From Cellulomonas humilata (lineage in GTDB: Bacteria; Actinomycetota; Actinomycetes; Actinomycetales; Cellulomonadaceae): 64,000 nt of DNA. A program made the translations under genes and the position numbers. Below are positions 45,728 to 52,480 of this stretch, in pieces. Location of the stretch: positions 1 to 64,000 of the forward strand of contig NZ_JABMCI010000059.1 of assembly GCF_013359775.1 (NCBI RefSeq). Reading direction: 5' to 3'. The notes below the pieces were generated by a model, which worked only from the letters and a program-made list of their open reading frames with translations, ran no database searches and had not been told where the DNA came from. The number at the start of each line of letters is the position of its first letter. Position 1 is the first letter of the stretch.

Positions 45728-46672
45728 ATGGAAGCCTTGTATCGATCATGGGCCCGGACGCTGCGCGGCGTGGTCGTCGCGACGCTGGTCGTTCTCGGCC
45801 TCGTCGTCGCCGGCGTCGGCAGCGCGTCCGCTGCGCCGCCGGACCGGCACGGCAGAGGGGTGCCGACGAGCAAGATCTCGGTCCAGCTCTGGACGTTCGC
45901 CGAGTACATCGGCTTCGGCACCGACGGCGCCACGATCGCCCGGACGGAGGAGGTGCTCAGCCGCCTCAAGGCCATGGGGTACCGGAACGTCGAGCCGTTC
46001 ACGCTGAGCGGGCTGACCGCGGAGCAGTACCGCGCCATGCTCGACACGTACCGACTCAAGGCGTCGGCGCGGCACGTCGATGTCGGGACGCCGCAGAACC
46101 CGGCCGACATCGGCCAGATCCTGCGGGACAACCGGACGCTGGGGATCACGTACTTCGGCTCCGGGTCGACCCCGATCTTCCCACCGGTCTACACCACCGA
46201 AGCCGAGTGGATCGCGTACGCGGAGTACCTCGACGGGCTCGGCGCCGTCGCCCGTCGGCACGGCCAGACGCTGATGGTGCACAACCACGACATCGAGTTC
46301 GAGACGGTGTTCGGTGGCCGGACGGTGTTCGACATCCTCATGGCGAACACGCACCCGAAGAACGTCGTGTTCCAGCTCGACCTCTACTGGGCGACCAACG
46401 GCGGGGGCATCGGGAACCCGATCGACGTCATCGAGCGGTACGGCAACCGGATCAAGCTGTTCCACGTGAAGGACATGGCAGCCGGTCCGTTCCCTGGTCG
46501 GATCGAGATCGTCGGCCAGGGCATCATCGACTTCCCGTCGATCTTCCGAGCGGCGGGTGGCAGCACGAAGTACTACGTCGTCGAGCACGACCCGCGGTTC
46601 GGCGACCCGACGTTCGACCCCTTCGAGGCGGCCCAGGAGGGCTTCGACCATCTCGACGGCATGAGGTTCTGA
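45728..46672 (+). CDS. Exported xylose-isomerase-like TIM-barrel protein
   Basis: A 314-residue sugar phosphate isomerase/epimerase-family protein (AP2Ec/xylose-isomerase-like barrel). A signal peptide covers about 1-36 (basic start, hydrophobic stretch VVVATLVVLGLVVAGVG, then ASAAP). Barrel motifs are VQLWTF, GYRNVEPF, LMVHNHDIEF, VFQLDLYWA, IKLFHVKDM and YYVVEHDP, with Glu/Asp/His metal ligands kept. GGGGAGG lies just upstream of the ATG. Most relatives act on sugars or inositols in the cytosol, so export is notable. Monocistronic; substrate unknown. Confidence 0.82.
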   Translation: MEALYRSWARTLRGVVVATLVVLGLVVAGVGSASAAPPDRHGRGVPTSKISVQLWTFAEYIGFGTDGATIARTEEVLSRLKAMGYRNVEPFTLSGLTAEQYRAMLDTYRLKASARHVDVGTPQNPADIGQILRDNRTLGITYFGSGSTPIFPPVYTTEAEWIAYAEYLDGLGAVARRHGQTLMVHNHDIEFETVFGGRTVFDILMANTHPKNVVFQLDLYWATNGGGIGNPIDVIERYGNRIKLFHVKDMAAGPFPGRIEIVGQGIIDFPSIFRAAGGSTKYYVVEHDPRFGDPTFDPFEAAQEGFDHLDGMRF

Positions 46673-46707
46673 CGGGTCGAGCAGCCCGTCTGGCAGGGTG
46701 CGGCGTC

Positions 46708-47352
46708 ATGACCGGTGACGACTGGCGGGTCCGAGGTGCATCGGTGGAGGGACCCGCGGACCAGGACACGCCGGCTGGCGAGGTGACTGTGCCCGGCCCT
46801 GTCGTCGTGCGTCGAGCTCAGGTCGAGGACGTGACGGCGATGGCGCACGTCATCGTGCGGTCGTGGCAGGAGACCTACCGCGGGCTCATGGCCGACGACG
46901 TCCTCGACGACCCCGGGTTCGTCGCGGCCCGGGTGGGTTTCTGGACCGCGGCCCTGACCGACGAGCGCTACCGCGAGAACCGGGTCGCCGTGGCCGAGCG
47001 CGGCGGGCGGGTGATCGGTGTCGCCATGTCAGGCCCGGCCCAGGACGCCGGTGCGCACTGGCAGACCCAGCTCTACGTCCTGTACGTCTACGCGGCCGAC
47101 CACGGCTCGGGTGCGGGCACCGCGCTCCTGCGCTGGGTCGTCCCCGAGACCGAGTCGGCGGTGCTGTGGGTCGCCGATCCGAACCCCCGCGCCCAGGCGT
47201 TCTACGTCAAGCACGGCTTCGTCGCGGACGGAGCGAGCACGGTCGACGAAGGCTTGCGCGCCATCCGGATGGTCCGCGCCGGGTCGCGCGACGTCACGCC
47301 CCAGGAGTGCGCGCCCGGTCCTCCGCCTCGAGCACCCGGCGGAGGCCGGTGA
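46708..47352 (+). CDS. GNAT family N-acetyltransferase
   Basis: A 214-residue acetyl-CoA-dependent acetyltransferase. The GNAT core runs from about 32 (VVVRRAQVEDVTAMAHVI) to 195. HSSW-type helix WQETYRGLM near 52, then QLYVLYVYAADHGSGAGTALL with the acetyl-CoA-binding Q/G loop, and RAQAFYVKHGFV near 170. The first 30 residues are a polar extension, and a shorter start may be used. The C-terminal 25 residues (Pro/Gly-rich) overlap the convergent SRPBCC gene by 59 bp. Substrate unknown. Confidence 0.85.
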   Translation: MTGDDWRVRGASVEGPADQDTPAGEVTVPGPVVVRRAQVEDVTAMAHVIVRSWQETYRGLMADDVLDDPGFVAARVGFWTAALTDERYRENRVAVAERGGRVIGVAMSGPAQDAGAHWQTQLYVLYVYAADHGSGAGTALLRWVVPETESAVLWVADPNPRAQAFYVKHGFVADGASTVDEGLRAIRMVRAGSRDVTPQECAPGPPPRAPGGGR

Positions 47353-47752
47353 AGTCGCGCAGCAGGATCCGCGCCAGCACGAACGTCGGCAGGAGCGCCA
47401 CCAGCCGCAGCCAGTCGGCGACGTCGCCGCCGTAGTCGGCAGAGATGCGCGTGCCCCCGGCGTCGGGCGTGAGCGCGTACTCGACGCGGGAGTTCCACGG
47501 GGACGTCGAGTGCCACACGACCCGGCGGTCGGGCTCGACGACCTCGAGGATGTCGGTGAACCGGATCCGGAACGGCCCGATGCGGTCGACCCCGGCCCAC
47601 CGGTTCCCCACCTGGAGCGGACCGCTGTCCAGCGGGCGGCGGGAGTCGACCGCGGGCGCGAACTCGGGCCACCGAGCAGGATCGGCGAGGTACGGGTAGA
47701 CGCGCGACGGCGGGTGATCGAGGTGGACGTCGAGCGTCACGCGTCGCCACAT
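47294..47752 (-). CDS. SRPBCC (START-like) family protein
   Basis: A 152-residue helix-grip protein of the polyketide-cyclase/dehydrase or Coq10-like type, with a ligand-binding cavity. The opening strand VTLDVHLDHPPSRVYPYLADPARWPEFAP is diagnostic, followed by RFTDILEVVEPDRRVVWHSTS and GGTRISADY. It begins 6 bp after the hemerythrin gene, so the two are cotranscribed. Ligand unknown. Its 3' end is antisense to the GNAT 3' end. Confidence 0.83.
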   Translation of the reverse strand: MWRRVTLDVHLDHPPSRVYPYLADPARWPEFAPAVDSRRPLDSGPLQVGNRWAGVDRIGPFRIRFTDILEVVEPDRRVVWHSTSPWNSRVEYALTPDAGGTRISADYGGDVADWLRLVALLPTFVLARILLRDFTGLRRVLEAEDRARTPGA

Positions 47753-47758
47753 GCCGCG

Positions 47759-48493
47759 TCACACCATCGCGGGCACGGGACGGTCCGGGTAGAGCTCCCT
47801 CATCGCGTTGTCGTACCTCCGCTTCATCAGGAGGAGGTACAGGAGCCGGATCGGGGCGGGCACGTTGGCGCGGACCCAGTCCTCCCGCTCGGCCTCGGGG
47901 ACGCTCGCGATCAGCAGGCCGACCTGGAGCGACAGGACGTCCTTCCCGAGCTCCTTGCGGTGCGCCATGAGGGTGGCGCGCGTGTGCTCCTCCATGAAGT
48001 CCCACTCCTGCTGGGACATCACCGCCCCGGCGACAGGGAGGATGTCGTCCTCCTCCTGCCCGAGGTGCGCCGACAGCAGGTCGCGCAGACCCTCGATGTC
48101 GGTGGCGAAGGCGTCGCGGAGCTCGGGATCTGCACTGGCGACCCAGGGCTCCAGCTGCGGTTCGATCCGCGCGAGCCGCACGGCGACCTCGGCGTGCTGC
48201 GCCCGCATCTGACCGACGTGCAGGGTGCAGCCGGGCTCGCGCGCGACCAGCCTGTCCCACAGCACCATGTCCTCGGTCTCGTGGTGCATGTGCAGGGCGA
48301 AGAAGTCGAGGTGGGCGTAGCGGCCCACGACCGCCGAGCGTGCGGTGTCGCCGGGCCCGACCTCGCGCACCAGCTGGGGGAGCTCCCGGTACAGCCAGCG
48401 GAAGATCCGGTGGACGAGGATCATCCCCGACGTGTCGCAGCCGGGGTGCTGCCCCGCGGGCACCGGCCCCGGGGGAGGCAGTCTCTTGGCCAT
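47759..48493 (-). CDS. Hemerythrin HHE-domain protein
   Basis: A 244-residue protein with an HHE cation-binding four-helix bundle. Likely di-iron ligands are H in RYAHLDFFALHMHHETED and in the second pair QMRAQHAEVAV and HLGQEEDDILP. Such proteins bind O2 or NO or sense oxidative stress. Start at 48493 is chosen because GGAGG lies 5-6 nt upstream (GGAGGACGGG-ATG); reading upstream is arginine-rich and unlike the family. The C-terminal 70 residues are helical. First gene of a pair with the SRPBCC protein. Confidence 0.85.
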   Translation of the reverse strand: MAKRLPPPGPVPAGQHPGCDTSGMILVHRIFRWLYRELPQLVREVGPGDTARSAVVGRYAHLDFFALHMHHETEDMVLWDRLVAREPGCTLHVGQMRAQHAEVAVRLARIEPQLEPWVASADPELRDAFATDIEGLRDLLSAHLGQEEDDILPVAGAVMSQQEWDFMEEHTRATLMAHRKELGKDVLSLQVGLLIASVPEAEREDWVRANVPAPIRLLYLLLMKRRYDNAMRELYPDRPVPAMV

Positions 48494-48610
48494 CCCGTCC
48501 TCCACCCGAACATCGACATCGACATCGCGGCGCGAGGCGAACGTTACTCCCACGCCCCGGCGCGCCACATCACCCTCGAACGAGGCGGCATCCGGGCCAC
48601 GGACCACAGG

Positions 48611-49147
48611 TCAGGTCACCGCCGGGGGCCATCGGTGCCTGCGCCACTCGTCCCACGTCGCGAACCCCGCGGGTGGGGCATCGAGAGGCTCGCTGCCATC
48701 GACCTCCCCCGGCGTGGGGATGCCGATCGCGGCGGCCCAGGTGGCCAGCTCCTGGTCCGACATGTGCCACGTCGTGTGCGGCTCCTCGGCGTGCCTCCGG
48801 TCGAGGCGTCGCCTCTGCTCGGCCGGCGTCAGCTCGAGGTAGCGCAGCTCCACCGCCGCGCCCCGTGCCGCTGCCGCATGGCGGAGAGCCGAACGCTCGT
48901 CCCGTGCCCACAGACCGAAGTCGAGGACGACGTCGATGCCGAGCTCCAGGCCGCGTAGGGCGATCTCGACGAGCCGGCCCTCGATCACGTCCGAGGCCTC
49001 CGGCGGGTTCGCGAGCCCGTAGAGAGCCTTCACCCACTCGTCCTTGGTGAGCCGGAGCGCGCCCCGCTCCGCCTCGATCCGCCGTGCCTCGGTCGTCTTC
49101 CCCGTGCCCGGCAGCCCCACGGTCAGGAACAGCGTCGGTCGCCCCAT
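48611..49147 (-). CDS. AAA-type P-loop kinase (zeta-toxin/small-molecule kinase-like)
   Basis: A 178-residue ATP-binding protein with Walker A GLPGTGKT at about 11-18, the LTKDEW segment near 34, VVLDFGLWARDERSALR near 72, and a lid with RRRLDRRHAEEPHT. This is the pattern of single-domain kinases such as zeta-toxin-like or aminoglycoside/chloramphenicol-phosphotransferase-like proteins. No antitoxin partner is seen. Its ATG shares bases with the flavoenzyme stop (TGATG). The substrate is unknown. Confidence 0.83.
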   Translation of the reverse strand: MGRPTLFLTVGLPGTGKTTEARRIEAERGALRLTKDEWVKALYGLANPPEASDVIEGRLVEIALRGLELGIDVVLDFGLWARDERSALRHAAAARGAAVELRYLELTPAEQRRRLDRRHAEEPHTTWHMSDQELATWAAAIGIPTPGEVDGSEPLDAPPAGFATWDEWRRHRWPPAVT

Positions 49148-50427
49148 CACCGCGGACCCGGGGCCAGCAGGTCGGGTCCGATCTCGTCGACCGACCGCAC
49201 CCCCGACAGCGCCATGGTCAGGTCGAGCTCCGCCCACAGGTGCTGCATCACGGCCCGGGCGCCGTCGGCCCCGGCGAGGGCCACGCCGTAGACCCAGGGT
49301 CGACCGACCAGGACGGCCCGGGCGCCGAGCGCGAGTGCGGTCACCACGTCGGCGCCGCTCCTGATCCCGCTGTCGAAGAGCACGGGGATGCGCCCGTCGA
49401 CCACCTCCACCACGGCCGGGAGGGCGTCGAGCGACGCGATCGCACCGTCGACCTGGCGCCCGCCGTGGTTGGACACGACGATCCCGTCGACCCCGTGGTC
49501 GAGCGCGCGCGCGGCGTCGTCCAGGCGCTGGATGCCCTTCAGGACGATCGGGAGCGATGTCCGCCCACGCAGCCGGGCCAGGTCGTCCCAGGTGAGCGAC
49601 GAGCGCGAGAAGACATCGAGGAACGTCTCGACCGCGGCTCGGGGCAGTGGTGAGCGGAGGTTGTCGCGCAGGCGACCGGGGTAGTGGCGGGCCATCGAGT
49701 GCAGGGCGCGGACGGCGGCCGGCGTCGGGCGAGGCGACGGCTCGTCGGCCGGGCGTGGTGCGGCGGCGCGTGCCTCGACCAGGCGGCGGAAGGCCGGGTC
49801 GCTCGTGTACTGGGCGATGCCCTCGCCGCGCGCGAACGGCAGGTACGCCAGATCGAGGTCCCGGGTGCGCCAGCCGAGCACGTGCGTGTCGAGCGTGACG
49901 ACGATCGCCTCGCTCCCGATCGCCTCCGCCCGGTCCACGAAGGAGTCGACGACGTCGTCGTCCTTGCTCCAGTAGAGCTGGAACCAGCGCGGTGCGTCGC
50001 CGAGCGTGCGGGCGACGTCCTCCATCGGGACGGAGGCCTGGGACGAGATCACCATCGGCAGACCCAGCGCCCGTGCCGCCCGCGCGACCGCGTGGTCGGC
50101 ATCCGGGTGCGCGAGCTCGAGCACCCCGATCGGTGCGAACAGCAGGGGAGCGGGCAGCCGTCGGCCGAACAGCGCGACCGACGTGTCCCGCTCCTCGACG
50201 TCGACGAGCATGCGGGGCACGATCCGGTGCCGGTCGAACGCGTCGAGGTTCGCCTGCGCGGTCCGCTGCCGCCCGGCGCTGCCGGCGACGTACGCCCAGG
50301 CGACCTCGGACATCCGGCGTCGCGCCGCCGCCTCGAGCGCCGCGGGCTCGACCGGCACGACGGGCCGGCGACCGTACACACCCGCGCGATAGACCCGGGA
50401 CTGGACCGTGCGACCGACGGAGCTCAC
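49147..50427 (-). CDS. FMN-dependent alpha-hydroxy-acid oxidase (lactate monooxygenase-like)
   Basis: A 426-residue TIM-barrel flavoenzyme oxidising L-2-hydroxy acids such as lactate. FMN and substrate residues are kept: APIGVLELAHPD near 105, WFQLYWSKDD with the tyrosine, TLDTHVLGWRTRDL, LKGIQ with the lysine, and SNHGGRQVDG with catalytic H321, then DSGIRSG and GRPWVYG. The sequence is closest in style to actinobacterial lactate 2-monooxygenases. GTG at 50427 lacks a clear ribosome site. Cotranslated with the small kinase. Divergent from a methyltransferase gene. Confidence 0.9.
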   Translation of the reverse strand: MSSVGRTVQSRVYRAGVYGRRPVVPVEPAALEAAARRRMSEVAWAYVAGSAGRQRTAQANLDAFDRHRIVPRMLVDVEERDTSVALFGRRLPAPLLFAPIGVLELAHPDADHAVARAARALGLPMVISSQASVPMEDVARTLGDAPRWFQLYWSKDDDVVDSFVDRAEAIGSEAIVVTLDTHVLGWRTRDLDLAYLPFARGEGIAQYTSDPAFRRLVEARAAAPRPADEPSPRPTPAAVRALHSMARHYPGRLRDNLRSPLPRAAVETFLDVFSRSSLTWDDLARLRGRTSLPIVLKGIQRLDDAARALDHGVDGIVVSNHGGRQVDGAIASLDALPAVVEVVDGRIPVLFDSGIRSGADVVTALALGARAVLVGRPWVYGVALAGADGARAVMQHLWAELDLTMALSGVRSVDEIGPDLLAPGPR

Positions 50428-50463
50428 GTGCTGAAGTCTGGCACCGGCCCGACGACAAACAAC

Positions 50464-50492
50464 ATGACCGCCGAGGGCCGCGCACCTAGCGT
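50464..50492 (+). promoter_or_regulatory. Promoter of a leaderless methyltransferase gene
   Basis: ATGACC (50464-50469) as -35, 17-bp spacer, TAGCGT (50487-50492) as -10, ending 7 nt before the ATG at 50500. This argues against ATG 50464 as a start codon. Confidence 0.55.
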
Positions 50493-50499
50493 CCGTCGC

Positions 50500-51222
50500 A
50501 TGGCAGACGACGGATTCGAGGTCCCCCGCCTCGCGCAGCTGTACGACCCGCTCGAGTCGGGCCGCGGGGACCTCGACGTGTACGCCGCGATCGTCGACGA
50601 GCTCGGCGCCCGCAGCGTGCTCGACGTCGGCTGCGGCACCGGGACGTTCGCGCTGCTGCTCGCCGGGCGCGGGATCGAGGTCGTCGGCGTCGACCCGGCC
50701 GTGGCGTCGCTGGACGTCGCCCGCGCCAAGCCCGGGGCCGACGACGTCCGGTGGCTGGAGGGTGACGCCACGACGTTGCCGCCGCTGCAGGTCGACCTGG
50801 CGACGATGACCGGGAACGTCGCGCAGGTGTTCGTGACCGACCAGGACTGGGCGGCGACCCTGACGGGCGTCCGCGACGCTCTGCGCCCGGGCGGTCACCT
50901 GGTGTTCGAGACCCGCGTCCCCGAGCGCGAGGCGTGGCGGGAGTGGACCCGCGACGCCACGTACGAGTCGACCGACGTCGAGGGGGTCGGACGGGTGGAG
51001 ACGTGGGTCGACGTCACCGAGGTGGTCGGCGACCTGGTGACGTTCCGCGCGTTCTACGTCTTCGCGTCCGACGGGGCGGTCCTCACGTCCGACTCCACGC
51101 TCCGGTTCCGCGGCCGCGAGACCGTCGAGCGGTCGCTGGCCGCGGCCGGCTTCACGGTGGTCGACGTCCGCGAGGCGCCTGACCGGCCCGGACGCGAGCT
51201 GGTGTTCGTCGCGAGCCGGTGA
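50500..51222 (+). CDS. Class I SAM-dependent methyltransferase
   Basis: A 240-residue cytosolic methyltransferase. SAM motif I is VLDVGCGTGTFAL (about 38-50), motif II VVGVDPAVASL, then the acidic-loop WLEGDATTLPP, MTGNVAQVF and the LRPGGHLVFETR motif. The C-terminal half (WVDVTEVVGDLVTFRAFY) is the beta-rich cap seen in many small-molecule methyltransferases. ATG at 50500 is supported by the promoter spacing. Substrate unknown. Confidence 0.87.
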   Translation: MADDGFEVPRLAQLYDPLESGRGDLDVYAAIVDELGARSVLDVGCGTGTFALLLAGRGIEVVGVDPAVASLDVARAKPGADDVRWLEGDATTLPPLQVDLATMTGNVAQVFVTDQDWAATLTGVRDALRPGGHLVFETRVPEREAWREWTRDATYESTDVEGVGRVETWVDVTEVVGDLVTFRAFYVFASDGAVLTSDSTLRFRGRETVERSLAAAGFTVVDVREAPDRPGRELVFVASR

Positions 51223-51253
51223 CGGCGAGGCTCAGCACGGGGGTCAGGAGTGG

Positions 51254-51400
51254 GTGCGCCTCAAGGCCTGCGCGAACCCCGACTGCCAGTGGGTCTACTA
51301 CGACGGCTCGCGCAACCGGTCCGGCCGCTGGTGCTCGATGACCGAGTGCGGCGACGTGATGAAGGCCCGCGCGTACCGGCAGCGCTCGCGTCAGTCCTGA
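51254..51400 (+). pseudogene. CGNR zinc-finger protein remnant (C-terminal fragment)
   Basis: 48 residues matching only the C-terminal zinc finger of CGNR/ABATE-type regulators: KACANPDCQWVYYDGSRNRS followed by GRWCSMTECG. Both cysteine pairs (C6/C11 and C27/C32, each CxxxxC) are kept. The roughly 130-residue N-terminal ABATE domain is absent; upstream sequence is the methyltransferase gene in another frame. The usual CGNR tetrapeptide is CGDV here. A GTG at 51254 could start it, without ribosome site. Its 3' end overlaps the convergent GNAT remnant by 10 bp. Confidence 0.72.
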
Positions 51401-51687
51401 CCGACGACGAGGGCGTACATATCCACGTCCCGGCGCGCGTCGCCGACCGTCTCCCGCGACCGCAGCAGCCCCTCGCGCACGAACCCCGCGCCGGTGGCCA
51501 TCCGGTCGGACTGCCGCGCGAGGAAGGCCAGGCAGGCGTCGTCGTCGCCGTGCGCAGGGACCGACGTGATCAGCGGGACGAGTGGGTCGGTGGTCGCCTC
51601 CCGGATCGTCGGCAGGTCGGCGGTCGTGAAGGCGCGGAGCCCCACGGCGTCGCCGACCAGCGTCGGCAGGATGAGCGGGGCGGTCAC
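51391..51687 (-). pseudogene. GNAT acetyltransferase with internal deletion
   Basis: 98 residues that join the start and end of a RimJ/RimL-type GNAT protein. Residues 1-69 read ILPTLVGDAVGLRAFTTADL and SVPAHGDDDACLAFLARQ, the normal N-terminus. At MATGAGF the frame jumps to VREGLLRSRETVGDARRD, which in intact relatives is the C-terminal GFxREGLLR block. The central acetyl-CoA-binding core (roughly 80-90 residues) is missing, in frame. It cannot bind CoA normally and is probably inactive. GTG start follows the reductase gene (GTGA overlap). Confidence 0.7.
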
Positions 51688-52148
51688 GCGGGTGCCAGGC
51701 GGAACACCCGCAGCTCGCGGCCGGAGCGGGCGGCGTAGGTCTCGTACGCGGGCCAGACCGCGAGGAGCGCGGGCAGCAGCCGGGCGCGCTCGTCGTCGTC
51801 GGCCAGGGTCGCGACGACCGGCGTGGTCACGCCCGCGATCGTGACTGTCGCCCGCGGGTCCGCGAGCAGGTTGCCGGACCAGGCCGGGTGGTGCTGCTGA
51901 CCCCAGTTGGACCCGATGAGCACCCACCCGTCGCCGTCGGCGGCGTAGACGAGGACCGCCTCGCGGGGCTGGCCCGACCGGCGTCCCGTCGTGGTCAGGA
52001 TCAGCTGCGGGATCGTCGGCCTGCCCAGGGTGCTGAACCGGCCCTGGCTCGCCTTCTGCAGGCGGCGGTCAAGCCCCGACGTGGCCCTCCCGGCGTGAGC
52101 GAACCAGCGTGAGCGACCCAGGCGACGGACGATGGCGGCGAGCGGCAT
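51684..52148 (-). CDS. Deazaflavin (F420)-dependent nitroreductase-family protein
   Basis: A 154-residue split-barrel protein of the DUF385/Ddn family, common in F420-producing actinobacteria. Family blocks are LILTTTGRRSGQPREAVLVYA, WVLIGSNWGQQHHPAWSGNLLADPRATV and ARLLPALLAVWPAYETYAARSGRELRVFRL. ATG at 52148 is supported by domain start and by a CAGACT hexamer 6 nt upstream, suggesting a leaderless transcript. It is translationally linked to the decayed GNAT gene. Cofactor use is family inference. Confidence 0.87.
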   Translation of the reverse strand: MPLAAIVRRLGRSRWFAHAGRATSGLDRRLQKASQGRFSTLGRPTIPQLILTTTGRRSGQPREAVLVYAADGDGWVLIGSNWGQQHHPAWSGNLLADPRATVTIAGVTTPVVATLADDDERARLLPALLAVWPAYETYAARSGRELRVFRLAPA

Positions 52149-52480
52149 GCGAGGAGTCTGGTCCACGGCGGAGCCCGCCGCCGACAGCGGCTCTGACCTC
52201 CCATAGCACGATCCGCCCCGATGCTGTCTGATGGTGTCGTCGTGGGCGTGCCGCGCGTAACGAGCCGGAAACTTTAGGTGCAATCTGGATGCGATCCCAT
52301 ATGCTGAGACGTACCGCTCAGTATCGATCGCGTAACAATCGGGTTGCACACTGTGATGTGTCCGGTATGTCCACTATCCGCGTGACTAACGTGTCGCCAC
52401 ACCCTGGCGGACCTCTGGACCGAGTGCGGGCCGGTACACCGGCTCCGGACCAGAGCCCACCACCCTTCCCGGGAGGAAAA
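52149..52480. other. 332-bp intergenic region with locally lower GC
   Basis: No gene supported. Between about 52260 and 52400 the composition drops sharply relative to the surroundings (stretches such as GAAACTTTAGGTGCAATC and GCGTAACAATCGGGTTGCAC), typical of a promoter/operator block for the downstream peptide-transport operon. A ribosome site (GGGAGG, 52471-52476) closes it. Confidence 0.6.
52344..52371 (+). promoter_or_regulatory. Candidate promoter of the peptide ABC operon
   Basis: TTGCAC (52344-52349), 16-bp spacer, TATGTC (52366-52371), about 110 nt before the TTG start. A second possible -10 (TATGCT) lies near 52300. Confidence 0.4.

Noticed and set aside
48611..49147. Toxin-antitoxin system with the zeta-like kinase
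   Set aside because: No antitoxin-like gene beside it; it is coupled to a metabolic flavoenzyme gene instead.
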